From positions 235,132 to 299,131 of the forward strand of contig NZ_WQHX01000006.1 of the NCBI RefSeq assembly GCF_013035425.1: a DNA stretch of 64,000 nt. Direction: 5' to 3'. Under the pieces are notes generated by a model. It ran no database searches. It was not told the DNA's origin and saw only the letters and a program-made list of their open reading frames with translations. Position numbers and translations under genes: made by a program. The stretch is from Ruegeria arenilitoris. Lineage in GTDB: Bacteria > Pseudomonadota > Alphaproteobacteria > Rhodobacterales > Rhodobacteraceae. Below are positions 54,455 through 63,279 of the stretch, one piece after another. The stretch's first letter is position 1. Every line of letters starts with the position of its first letter.

Positions 54455-56016
54455 TGAGCGAAGTACGGTTTTATCTGTCCCTTTTCTTTCGGCGCTTCCA
54501 TTATTTAGCGTTGATTGTAATTGGGTGCGCCGCAGCTGGTATAATACTGGCGTTTGCGCTCCCTCCGGTGTATCGCGCCGAGGCCAGATTGGTCGTTGAA
54601 TCTCCTCAGATCCCTGGTGATCTCGCCTCTTCAACAGTGCAGGCCAGTGGATATGAGATACTTGAGGTTATTCAGCAGCGCTTGTTGACCAGATCAAATA
54701 TACTGAGTTTATCAGAGCGTTATGGAGTTCATGCTGACGATCCAAGCATAACCCCTGACAATATTGTCAAAGACATGCAAGAGCGGATCACGATCCAAAT
54801 CCCTTTGGAAACTTACAACAACCGTGACCGAGCCTTTTTTGTAACGGTCTCTTTCGACGCCCCTAGCGGTGAAATGTCTGCAAATGTAACCAATGAATTG
54901 GTTGCACAAATTCTCGAACAGAATACTGCTTTGCGGACGGATGTCGCCGGTCAAACACTTGAGTTTTTTGTCGGAGAAGTCGCTAGGCTTGACCAGGAAT
55001 TAGCCGAACAGGGCTCTAGGATTCTAGAGTATCAAGAAGCCAACAAGGATTCACTGCCTGACAGCCTGGAGTACAGACGCAACAGGCAAACTTCTTTGCA
55101 GGAACGCGTGGTGCAATTGGACCGGGAATTATCTGGCCTGAGGGACCGGCGTGCTCGTTTGGTTGAAGTATATGAACGCACAGGTCGGCCGGACTTTTTG
55201 GGGGAGAGCTTGACCCCAGAGCAACGGCAGTTGCGACAGCTTCAAGACCAGCGCGCGTCAGCTCGGGTGATCTATTCAGAAGATCATCCCAGAATAAAAT
55301 CATTGGACGGGCAAATCGCGGCGCTTGAGGCCGCAAACATCAAACTAGGCTTGGGAACGGAAACAGCACCCAATATCACAGCATTTGAACTGCAACTCGC
55401 GGACCTCGACGGGCAGATCGATTTTGTCGAAAGAGAGCGTTCGATAAACGACAATGAATTACAGAAATTGGCAGCTTCAATTGAAGCAACACCCAGTAAC
55501 GCGATAACTTTGGGTTCACTTGAACGCGATTATGAAAATTTGCGTGTGCAGTACGCTCAGGCAACTGCAAGTTTAGCTGAAGCGCGCACAGGTGAGCAGA
55601 TCGAGTCCCAGTCACGCGGCCAGAGAGTAACTGTTACTGAAACAGCAGCCGTTCCTCAGCAGCCAACGGATCCCAATCGGAACTTGATTGCTTTTCTTGG
55701 GGTAGTTGCCGGTTTTGGCTTGGCGGGGGCTACGTTTCTACTGTTAGAAATTCTGAACAACAAAATCCGTAGGCCCGCTGATCTTGAGGAACAGTTTGGT
55801 GGCCCGATATTTGGTTCGGTCCCTTATATCCAATCTACGGGGCAAGTGGCTGCAAAAAGGGGGCTAGTTACATTGGTTATCCTTTTACCCATTTTTTGCG
55901 CAGGGTTGATCCTTTACCTCATTCAAATCAACTACGAACCGATCGATCAGCTAATTTCGATAGTCAATGAAACGCTGGGAATCGGTACTTCGGCTGGCGA
56001 GTCCGAAAGCGGCTGA
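54451..56016 (+). CDS. Polysaccharide chain-length determinant protein (Wzz/GumC type)
   Basis: Inner-membrane co-polymerase that controls exopolysaccharide chain length and links polymerisation to export. The 521-residue protein has a first membrane helix (about 15-36), a Wzz domain with PPVYRAEARLVVE, a large periplasmic coiled-coil region (about 175-385), and two further helices (about 407-428 and 473-493). The C-terminal segment after the second helix (NKIRRPADLEEQFGGPIFGSVPYI) matches the juxtamembrane part that contacts the tyrosine kinase. The kinase domain is a separate gene 12 bases downstream, the split arrangement typical of such loci. It overlaps the ATPase gene by four bases. Confidence 0.9.
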   Translation: MMSEVRFYLSLFFRRFHYLALIVIGCAAAGIILAFALPPVYRAEARLVVESPQIPGDLASSTVQASGYEILEVIQQRLLTRSNILSLSERYGVHADDPSITPDNIVKDMQERITIQIPLETYNNRDRAFFVTVSFDAPSGEMSANVTNELVAQILEQNTALRTDVAGQTLEFFVGEVARLDQELAEQGSRILEYQEANKDSLPDSLEYRRNRQTSLQERVVQLDRELSGLRDRRARLVEVYERTGRPDFLGESLTPEQRQLRQLQDQRASARVIYSEDHPRIKSLDGQIAALEAANIKLGLGTETAPNITAFELQLADLDGQIDFVERERSINDNELQKLAASIEATPSNAITLGSLERDYENLRVQYAQATASLAEARTGEQIESQSRGQRVTVTETAAVPQQPTDPNRNLIAFLGVVAGFGLAGATFLLLEILNNKIRRPADLEEQFGGPIFGSVPYIQSTGQVAAKRGLVTLVILLPIFCAGLILYLIQINYEPIDQLISIVNETLGIGTSAGESESG

Positions 56017-56028
56017 GAAGGAAATTCG

Positions 56029-56862
56029 ATGGAACGTATTCAGTCAGCAATACAAAAAGCCCGTGAGGCCCGAGAACAAAATGCACCTACGGGCCCTATC
56101 GACCCTGAGATGTTCGTTGCGCCGTCTCCATTACAGGAAGACGTGCCTTCGCGTGGCGAACAGGCTTGGGCGGACTTACCTGTTCAAGACTTTAACCGCA
56201 GGTTGTTCAAGAAAGCCAGAATAGTGACTCATGAACCGGGTGAAAAATCTGGGGCTTTCGATGCCATGCGAACGCGGATATTGCACGAACTGCGCAAGAA
56301 CAAGTGGCGTCGTGTTGCGATCACGTCTCCGGGTTCCGGATGTGGTAAGTCTACCTTAACCCTTAATCTGGCTTTCGGACTGGCTCGGCAACGAGATATC
56401 CGCACTATGCTGGTTGATCTGGATATGCGGAATCCATCCATTGAAAGGATGCTTGGGGTCAAATTGAAAAACGACTTCGCGTCCGCGCTGGCTGGAGAGA
56501 GCTCACCCGAAGATCATATGTTTTGCTATCAGAAAAAGTTGGCTTTTGCGACAAACTACAAGCCAGCCCACAACACATCGGAGTTGCTGCAGGGTAAGGA
56601 CGCGGCACGAGTAATCGACGGTTTGGAATCGCGATATGAGCCGGACGTCATGTTGTTCGACACGCCCCCGCTGTTAACCTGCGACGACACGACTGCCTTT
56701 CTGGACCAAATTGATTGCGTTTTATTGGTGGCAGCTGCCGAAGCTTCGACAGTGGACGAAATGAAAATTTGTGAGCACGAAATATTGCAGAAAAGCAACC
56801 TGCTTGGCGTGGTTTTGAACAAGTGCCAATTTTTGGATCGTGCCTATACGTATGGGTACTAA
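56029..56862 (+). CDS. CpsD/CapB-type tyrosine kinase of the EPS locus
   Basis: Cytoplasmic BY-kinase partner of the chain-length protein; autophosphorylation of C-terminal tyrosines regulates polymerisation. The 277 residues contain Walker A SPGSGCGKSTLTLNLA (about 102-117), Walker A' MLVDLDMRNPS (about 126-136) and Walker B VMLFDTPPLL (about 206-215). The EKSGAFDAMRTRIL segment precedes them. The C-terminus RAYTYGY contains three tyrosines, a short version of the usual tyrosine cluster. It starts 12 bases after the chain-length gene. The gene's N-terminus (residues 1-60) is polar and not conserved. Confidence 0.9.
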   Translation: MERIQSAIQKAREAREQNAPTGPIDPEMFVAPSPLQEDVPSRGEQAWADLPVQDFNRRLFKKARIVTHEPGEKSGAFDAMRTRILHELRKNKWRRVAITSPGSGCGKSTLTLNLAFGLARQRDIRTMLVDLDMRNPSIERMLGVKLKNDFASALAGESSPEDHMFCYQKKLAFATNYKPAHNTSELLQGKDAARVIDGLESRYEPDVMLFDTPPLLTCDDTTAFLDQIDCVLLVAAAEASTVDEMKICEHEILQKSNLLGVVLNKCQFLDRAYTYGY

Positions 56863-56905
56863 GAACACCGCGCGGAAATTTCCCATTACGTCAAATTAGG
56901 CGGAC

Positions 56906-57787
56906 ATGACGATGTGGACTGATGAACATCAAAGCCAAATCCGCTCCAAGCTCTTAGGGGAAGGCTCTGGCGATCTGATCCGTTATATGCTCCAAAAAAA
57001 TATGAAAGTGGAAATCGATGGTATTTCTGCAGGAGCGATCCAATCCGCGGTCGAGCTAGGCTGGATCGATGAAACGAATCAGGAAATAACACCGGCGGGA
57101 AGTATGGTGGCGGATTCATGTCGCGAGTACTCATTTTGGTTAGAGCGTGACAAAGTTTTGCCCTTTGAAGGAGCTGCACCGCACCTAACCGCGTCCTATT
57201 TTGAGGACAGGATAGTCATGGAAGTAGGCCCTGGGATGGGCGCAAATCTGATGTCACTTGCCAAGGCCGGCTCACAGGTTCTCGGTGTCGAACCCATAGA
57301 AGCCTACGCTAAAATGGGTCGTGTATTTGCCGAACGGGAAGGGTTGCGATCACCGGATATCCAATACGGTCGGGCCGAGGCGTTGCCTTTTCCTGACAGC
57401 AAATTGGACATTGTGCTATGTGTTACATCGCACCAGTACTTTGATATTCACCGCGCTTTGACTGAAATCTTTCGTGTTCTACGCCCAGGCGGCGAGTTGA
57501 TTATCGTTGGAGCCACCCTTTGGAGCTACTGTTCCAACAACATCGGATTTGTTACTGACAGTTTTGGACTGGCACGGGCCTACGCTCTTACAGTTATTAA
57601 TACCGGTTCCTATACATTCTTTGGCAAAAGGATTGTTCCTGCCCGTCATGGCAATATATCGACATCTCGGCCAATATACCCAAGCCGCGCCGCCATGCGC
57701 AGGTGGCTTACAGGGGCAGGCCTGATAGAATGCAGCCCCGATTGTAAGGTCGGTGCCGAAACCTGCTTTCACTATATTAAGCCCTGA
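56906..57787 (+). CDS. SAM-dependent methyltransferase in EPS locus
   Basis: A class I Rossmann-fold methyltransferase of 293 residues. The SAM-binding motif I is VMEVGPGMGANLMSLAKAG (about residues 103-121), followed by an acidic residue at the end of strand 2 (VLGVEPIEAY) and motif IV LDIVLCVTSHQYFD (about 168-181), with RVLRPGGELIIVGATLW after it. It resembles methyltransferase domain 11 members acting on small molecules or sugars. The N-terminal 90 residues are a helical lid without clear family. It is 43 bases after the kinase. A role in modifying a sugar of the EPS is likely but unproved. Confidence 0.82.
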   Translation: MTMWTDEHQSQIRSKLLGEGSGDLIRYMLQKNMKVEIDGISAGAIQSAVELGWIDETNQEITPAGSMVADSCREYSFWLERDKVLPFEGAAPHLTASYFEDRIVMEVGPGMGANLMSLAKAGSQVLGVEPIEAYAKMGRVFAEREGLRSPDIQYGRAEALPFPDSKLDIVLCVTSHQYFDIHRALTEIFRVLRPGGELIIVGATLWSYCSNNIGFVTDSFGLARAYALTVINTGSYTFFGKRIVPARHGNISTSRPIYPSRAAMRRWLTGAGLIECSPDCKVGAETCFHYIKP

Positions 57788-57949
57788 TAAGGACCCAAGG
57801 TCAGGTTCTGTCGGCGCAGGGCGAAACAATGGACCAAGTTCGGATGATCAATGTGCGAAGCGGTAGACAATTAGCCATTTCTTGTTCATTTCTGGACTGG
57901 ATTGGCCCAAGATGCGCGTGTTCTCCGTAAAACCGGATTTGAGTGGCTA

Positions 57950-59527
57950 ATGAGTAGAAAACTTCTTTCAGTATCGATTGTCATAGCGCTAATTGTAGGT
58001 GTGGTTTATCGGGTTTTCCCGATCTTTGCCGGCGACGATGCGCTGGCACAATTCTTCATTACTGAAGATGGCTATTTGATGCTGACAATAGCCCGCAATA
58101 TGGCCATTGGCCTCGGTATGTCAGTGTCTGAGGGCACCATTGTTACTAATGGAGTTCAACCTCTGGCAACCTTCATTTTCACAATTCCGTATGTGCTGAC
58201 GGATGGCGACAAACTGGACAGCCTGGTTGGGGTAATCCTGATTTCAACCTTGATAGCTGTTGCTGCCGTTTTTGTGCTTCAGCGCTTCGCGCATTTAGTA
58301 CTGCGGCAATTTACGGATGACCCAATTTGGAGCTGGCTGGTAGCTGCCTTTTGGTTTGTAGGTCCATTGCTGCTGTTTCATTCGATGAACGCGTTAGAAA
58401 CAGGCCTTTACACACTGACCATTTTGCTGACTCTTTTGCAATTTAGTCGCGTGCTGAATAAGGGGGCTGATAGCACATTTGCAGATCGCATGTTTTTGGG
58501 CGCGCTTTGCGGTATTACCTTTTTGGCCCGGATCGACGGTGCATTACTAGTTGTGGCAATCTTTCTTGTCTGGGGGCTTTTTGAATTACTGGCCTTGCGC
58601 ATCAAGTTTTTCACTGTTGTAGGGCGACTGTTTACTCCAGGATTGTTGTCATTGGTGTTCGCCGCGCCCTGGCTGATTTATAATCAACTTTTGTTTGGCC
58701 GGATCACCCCCATCAGCGGTATCTCTCAATCGCACGGCGCGAATTTCGGAAGCAATCTGTCACTGCTGCCTTCCAAATTGATTGAATATGTTTTTCCGAT
58801 GCTCCCGGTTCCGACTGCGTTAGAACAAACTTCTCCGTCGATTGTCATTTTTGCACTGATCATAGTGGTGGTGCTGGGACTATTTGTAACGAGTGTTTGG
58901 CGTACCGGCAGTCGAATTAGGCTGGTGGTTTTGGCTTATCTGATTTTCGGATTTTTTCTGGCAACCTATTACGGCCTTTTCTTCGGGGCGCCGCATTTCA
59001 TTAGTCGTTACATGGCACCATTGTCCCCGGTTTTGATCACCGCCACTGTTGTAGTTGGCTTAAATATTGTGACTTGGTCGCGTGGTAGAATCTCGCAACC
59101 TGTTCTTCAATATTTGGGGGTTGCTGGGCTTGCTTTGTCGCTGGCGTTACTCGGTCGATTAGCAATTCCAGGTGTCAAAGAGCAGGGTCATTTTCAAGTT
59201 GTCGAATGGGTCCAGGAAAATGTTCCACAGGACATCTGGGTGGGCGCAGTTCAAACCGGAACTTTGGGATACTGGCGTGATCGCACGATCAATTTGGATG
59301 GAAAAGTTAACCCAAACGCGTTGAGGGCATTGAAGGAACAGGGCGACGTACTGAATTATGTATTGGGCAGCGAAATTCAGTTTATTGCCGATTGGAGCGA
59401 TGTGGCGGACTGGCCCATAGAAGAACGGTTCCGCGACACCGAGTTTGCACGCAGATTTGAAGTCGTCATCAAAGACGAAGCTGCTGATTTAGGAGTGTTG
59501 CGACGGACATCTTACTCTGACTCATGA
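57950..59527 (+). CDS. Multi-helix membrane glycosyltransferase-like protein
   Basis: A polytopic membrane protein of about 525 residues with roughly 12 hydrophobic segments and a soluble C-terminal part (about 430-525). The first large loop carries the acidic segment ITEDGYLMLTIARN followed by VTNGVQPLATF, the pattern of GT-C type glycosyltransferases (the family with EDGYY and TNGFHPL) that use lipid-linked sugars. It lies in the EPS locus, so a membrane sugar-transfer step is the likely role. I start at ATG 57950; the frame is open to TTG 57902, which would add 16 residues. The stop codon abuts the stop of the minus-strand deacetylase gene with no spacer (TGATCA). Confidence 0.75.
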   Translation: MSRKLLSVSIVIALIVGVVYRVFPIFAGDDALAQFFITEDGYLMLTIARNMAIGLGMSVSEGTIVTNGVQPLATFIFTIPYVLTDGDKLDSLVGVILISTLIAVAAVFVLQRFAHLVLRQFTDDPIWSWLVAAFWFVGPLLLFHSMNALETGLYTLTILLTLLQFSRVLNKGADSTFADRMFLGALCGITFLARIDGALLVVAIFLVWGLFELLALRIKFFTVVGRLFTPGLLSLVFAAPWLIYNQLLFGRITPISGISQSHGANFGSNLSLLPSKLIEYVFPMLPVPTALEQTSPSIVIFALIIVVVLGLFVTSVWRTGSRIRLVVLAYLIFGFFLATYYGLFFGAPHFISRYMAPLSPVLITATVVVGLNIVTWSRGRISQPVLQYLGVAGLALSLALLGRLAIPGVKEQGHFQVVEWVQENVPQDIWVGAVQTGTLGYWRDRTINLDGKVNPNALRALKEQGDVLNYVLGSEIQFIADWSDVADWPIEERFRDTEFARRFEVVIKDEAADLGVLRRTSYSDS

Positions 59528-60511
59528 TCAATAGCCGATGAATCTGAGACGTAGCCGCTTAAGACTGTCATAACGTCCGACTAGAACGCGCGGCAAGGCA
59601 AACACATTGTCTTGGGATGGCTGGCAAAGCGTCTGACCCAAGATCGTGGCAGAAGTAAAACCGGCTTGGCGCACGATTTGGTGCAGGGCAGGGCTGTGGT
59701 TCCCATTGGGATAAGCAAAATGTTCTATAGACTGACCAGTCCAACTTTGAAGCAATGATCGTGACTTGCGGATACTTTCTTCCGCTTGATCCAGCGGTAT
59801 CTGATCCAAAAGGTTATGGCAGTGACTGTGACACCCAATGACGACATTGGGATTTATCGCCAGTTCCTCGAGTTGTGCGCGGGATAATGGCTCCAATTTT
59901 GTAAAGTCTGTGCGTTGGGTTTTGACCTGCTCAAGGATTGATTGTGTCAATTCCTCCCGCCGTTCCGGTGACACTTGTTTTAAGGTCTCGAGAATATCCG
60001 AAATGATAGCCCACCGTTCAGGCCCGGTCTCGGGTCCCACTGTCCAGCTGCGACGTCCGCTGAATTCAATCGTCACTTCGGTTTCACCCGGCGCTTGCAG
60101 CGCATTCATGATGCGGTCAAACCAATATGCCTTGCCAGTTTCAATTTGCTCGGTCGCAACGTAGAGAGTAACTGGAAGGCCTTTGGCCTCGATGATGGGC
60201 AAAAGATGAGTAAAAAGCCCAATATCGCCGTCGTCGAACGTAAGCACGGCGCGCGGCTTGTCTTCCTTGTATTCAGGGTTCAGTGCTTGATCCAAGCCTA
60301 CGATTTTAAAATGTTGCCGAAGAAATCTAATATGCTGTCGAAACTGCGATGCGCGAGCTACAGTCCATGCATCCATAATTTCGTTATCGGGACCAAGGGT
60401 GTGATAGCATAGAATTAGAGTAGGGTTCTTGCGCAGAGCGTACGTTCGTAGCGCTAAATAAACAGGGCCTCCACTAAGAACTGAAATAGCAGTTTGTTTC
60501 AGAATACCCAT
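59528..60511 (-). CDS. Polysaccharide deacetylase
   Basis: A carbohydrate esterase family 4 (NodB-type) enzyme, probably deacetylating the exopolysaccharide or its precursor. The 327-residue protein shows the motif 1 TFDDGD (about 95-100), with the catalytic-base Asp and metal-binding Asp, and motif 2 GCHSHCHNLL (about 224-233), whose histidines bind metal. FAYPNGNHSP (about 263-272) is the later conserved segment. No cleavable signal peptide is obvious, though residues 1-20 are hydrophobic. ATG 60511 is used; a GTG three bases earlier (60514) is possible. The glycosyltransferase gene upstream ends three bases before the ATG. Confidence 0.88.
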   Translation of the reverse strand: MGILKQTAISVLSGGPVYLALRTYALRKNPTLILCYHTLGPDNEIMDAWTVARASQFRQHIRFLRQHFKIVGLDQALNPEYKEDKPRAVLTFDDGDIGLFTHLLPIIEAKGLPVTLYVATEQIETGKAYWFDRIMNALQAPGETEVTIEFSGRRSWTVGPETGPERWAIISDILETLKQVSPERREELTQSILEQVKTQRTDFTKLEPLSRAQLEELAINPNVVIGCHSHCHNLLDQIPLDQAEESIRKSRSLLQSWTGQSIEHFAYPNGNHSPALHQIVRQAGFTSATILGQTLCQPSQDNVFALPRVLVGRYDSLKRLRLRFIGY

Positions 60512-60514
60512 CAC

Positions 60515-61720
60515 TCAACCTTGGTTTGCGTACAAGGCGCGCAGTTTGGCAACTTCTATTCCTATTTGATGACGTTCCTTAACACGTTCCAGTGCAAGCC
60601 GTCCCATTTTCAGTCTGTCTTTTTCAGGTGTACTCAAGGCCGTGGACATGGCCGTCACCAGTGCGAGGGTGTCACCTGCAGGCACCAGCCATCCAGTTCT
60701 GTCAGGTTGTACCAATTCAGGTATGCCGCCTACATACGTTGAAATGGCGGTTCGTGCCTGAGCCATGGCTTCCATGATGACAACGGGTATTCCTTCGATC
60801 AGGCTTGGTTGCACCAGTGTGTGGCAGCGCTTGATTTCTTCGCGAACCTGTTCTGACGATATCCAGCCTGTGATGCGCACCGCATATTCAATGCCCAACT
60901 GGGCGATCTTTTCCTCGATAGTCGGTCTCAATTCACCATCACCAGCCAAAACCAACCTTGCCTGCGGGTGATCTTTTAGAACGTCCACAAAAGCGTCCAA
61001 CAATATTAGATGACCTTTTTCAGGACTAAGGCGTCCAATGCAAAGCAGGAAAGGATCCGACACAACTTCGATGCCATCAACTTTCGTAAATGCGTCATCT
61101 TCCAAACCGCAGTGTATTACTTTTATTTTTTCCCAGTCGTCTGGCGAGACATGCCGCATCAACTGGCTTCGACCGAATGCGCTGATAGCGACTGCGAATT
61201 GTGCAAGGCCAACTTTTTTATCAAACGCTAACTTGGGAGCATTGTCAGCTTCATCCATACCATGAATCGTAAAACTGAACTCAGGCCCACCTAATTGCTG
61301 AAGCAAGAGCGCGACTTCAGCGGGGTTCGTTCCGAAATGTGCGTGAATGTGTGAGACCGGGTTTTGGTCCAACCAAAGTTTGATCTGACAGGCGTGCGCC
61401 AGATAGATAAGGTGGTAAGGCCAAGCCCGCGTCGAGTTGCGAGACAGCGACAATGCCATTTTAAGTGTGTTCCAGAAAGACCCGGGGTCCGCTGACGCGC
61501 ATTTCATCGCTGATCTGGTAAGCGCCCATAATCCGTCGCGCAATGTATAGCGGGTCTTTTCGCGCTCTGATTCATCTTGTGCATCGGTTATCTCGGCGTC
61601 CCAGCCGCGAAATGCAAACCGTTCGACCTCTACGCCCTGTTTTTCAAGCTCGTTGATCTCACGCCGTATGAACGTGTGGCTTACTTTCGGGTACTGGTTG
61701 GTCAGATAAGCAACGCGCAT
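60515..61720 (-). CDS. GT4 glycosyltransferase
   Basis: A retaining GT-B glycosyltransferase of 401 residues that transfers a sugar from a nucleotide sugar. The N-terminal domain begins MRVAYLTNQYPKVSHTFIRREI; the C-terminal domain contains IGRLSPEKGHLILLDAF (about 229-245) and the EX7E motif in LIEGIPVVIMEAMAQARTAIST (about 313-334), which contacts the donor. It carries no signal or membrane segment, so acts at the inner face of the membrane. It is followed directly by the deacetylase gene, with stop and start almost touching, so they form one unit; it is separated from the upstream GT2 by 142 bases. Confidence 0.9.
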   Translation of the reverse strand: MRVAYLTNQYPKVSHTFIRREINELEKQGVEVERFAFRGWDAEITDAQDESEREKTRYTLRDGLWALTRSAMKCASADPGSFWNTLKMALSLSRNSTRAWPYHLIYLAHACQIKLWLDQNPVSHIHAHFGTNPAEVALLLQQLGGPEFSFTIHGMDEADNAPKLAFDKKVGLAQFAVAISAFGRSQLMRHVSPDDWEKIKVIHCGLEDDAFTKVDGIEVVSDPFLLCIGRLSPEKGHLILLDAFVDVLKDHPQARLVLAGDGELRPTIEEKIAQLGIEYAVRITGWISSEQVREEIKRCHTLVQPSLIEGIPVVIMEAMAQARTAISTYVGGIPELVQPDRTGWLVPAGDTLALVTAMSTALSTPEKDRLKMGRLALERVKERHQIGIEVAKLRALYANQG

Positions 61721-61862
61721 GAAACTACCTTAGACAAAAACTCTTTAATGTTAGAACCGTGATTGGGTTTGCAGTGGCCTTTCAATAATTCCTCTACGAT
61801 CTCAAGACGGCAGAAAGTCGTCAAATCCACGAGAAAAGTAAATCAAGGCACATGCTCTGTTC

Positions 61863-62843
61863 TCACTTATATTCGATAATTCCCGCAGGTTTTCCACGCC
61901 ATCGTCTGACATGAAACTCCAGTATACCCAGTGCTTCAGGGAATTTCCCCAAAACTAAGAAGAATGCATACTCCCACGCGACGCGACTGTTCCACCCTTC
62001 ACGGTGGGCAATACGGAAAACTTGAAGCGGATAGATTACAAGCCCAAGCAAAAGCCACGGGGAAAAAATGGTTGCCCCAAAAAATAGTGCCAATGGCAGA
62101 ATAGCTCCCCACAAAAGGATGCGCCGCACAGCTCGGACGCTGTGCCGTTCAGGAGCAGCACCGTGGATAAACGCGCCCTCGGCAAAAGCGTGGCCACTAC
62201 GTCGGGCACGCCTCCACCACTGGTCAAAGCGGGTCATATCTGCATCGTGCAAGGTCATTTCAGCATCCAGCCGCCAAACTTGCCATCCCTGTGCACGCAA
62301 GCGGACGCACAGTTCGGGCTCTTCCCCAGCGATCATTGTGTCGCGAAAACCTTCAAAGTGTTCAAATGCCGCAACCCTTACCATAGCATCACCCCCGCAC
62401 GCGTCGGCTTGCCCAATAGGTGTATCCCACTCCATATCGCAAAGCCTGTTGAATACGGTCCGCTCTGGAAATCGCTCGCGTCTGCGTCCGCAGACTATGG
62501 CTGCATTTGGCGTTTGCTTCAAAAATGTTTGTGCTGTTTTGAACCATCCCGGTTGCAACGCACAGTCACCATCAACGAATTGAACAAACTCTACATCTGA
62601 AAGAGACACAAGTTTTTGAAACCCAGTGTTTCTGGCTCGGGCCGCTGTAAAGGGTTGGGTCATATCCAACTGAACGACTGTCGCGCCCGCTTGTTCAGCC
62701 TGTGCGATGCTTTCATCTGTGGACCCCGAATCAACGTACACCACATGTGTGACATTTTCTGGGATCGAATTGAGGCAAGCCACCAATCTGGCGCCCTCGT
62801 TTCGACCAATTACGACAGTCCCGATCAATGAGTCGCGGCTCAT
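61863..62843 (-). CDS. GT2 glycosyltransferase with C-terminal membrane helices
   Basis: An inverting family 2 glycosyltransferase of 326 residues. The N-terminal GT-A domain has VVIGRNEGARLVACL, VYVDSGSTDESI (about 38-49) for the nucleotide, and QFVDGDCALQPGWF (about 88-101) with the DxD metal site. The base-region residue pattern GEEPELCVRLRAQGWQV follows near 180. The C-terminal 90 residues include two likely membrane helices (about 238-275). I chose ATG 62843 with GGGAG about eight bases upstream; the frame is open to 62870. It ends the minus-strand EPS gene group; the divergent region before the PA14 gene follows. Confidence 0.88.
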   Translation of the reverse strand: MSRDSLIGTVVIGRNEGARLVACLNSIPENVTHVVYVDSGSTDESIAQAEQAGATVVQLDMTQPFTAARARNTGFQKLVSLSDVEFVQFVDGDCALQPGWFKTAQTFLKQTPNAAIVCGRRRERFPERTVFNRLCDMEWDTPIGQADACGGDAMVRVAAFEHFEGFRDTMIAGEEPELCVRLRAQGWQVWRLDAEMTLHDADMTRFDQWWRRARRSGHAFAEGAFIHGAAPERHSVRAVRRILLWGAILPLALFFGATIFSPWLLLGLVIYPLQVFRIAHREGWNSRVAWEYAFFLVLGKFPEALGILEFHVRRWRGKPAGIIEYK

Positions 62844-63279
62844 AACAACTCCCGAGCGGAGAAAAAGCACTCAAAAATAGGCATAATTGTGCCCAATGTG
62901 CAAAAATTTGCGCTGCAACTCGCCTGCCGTCAATGTTTCTTAGCTCCACAACTTGCACTGTGTTCAAAATTAAAACAATTCAATGAAAAGGAATGCGGTT
63001 GTACCGCAATAGTGATGGGCGAGCAGTAAATATGCGGAATCATTTGGCAAATACGCCATGCGACGTTTTGTGTGCGTCAGAATCCGTCTTTTACCAGGGG
63101 GGAAGCCGAGGTTTATGGCTCGCAGCACTTAGAAAAAACCACTCACTTGTTTCTAAGTTACAAACGGCAGAATTGGCGCCAACCGTTTGTCATAGTTTTG
63201 CCGTACCAAAACCTCGCTTACGCCAGTATGTGGAAACAATCATCCTGAATATGCAGGATTGGAAAGAACGGGCGAAATC
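62844..63279. other. Divergent intergenic region before the PA14 gene
   Basis: About 436 bases with no convincing gene. A plus-strand open frame (62993-63310) overlaps the start of the PA14 gene in another frame and shows no family resemblance, so I do not call it. The region should contain promoters for the GT2 and the PA14 gene. No clear hairpin, promoter pair or repeat was seen. Confidence 0.45.
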
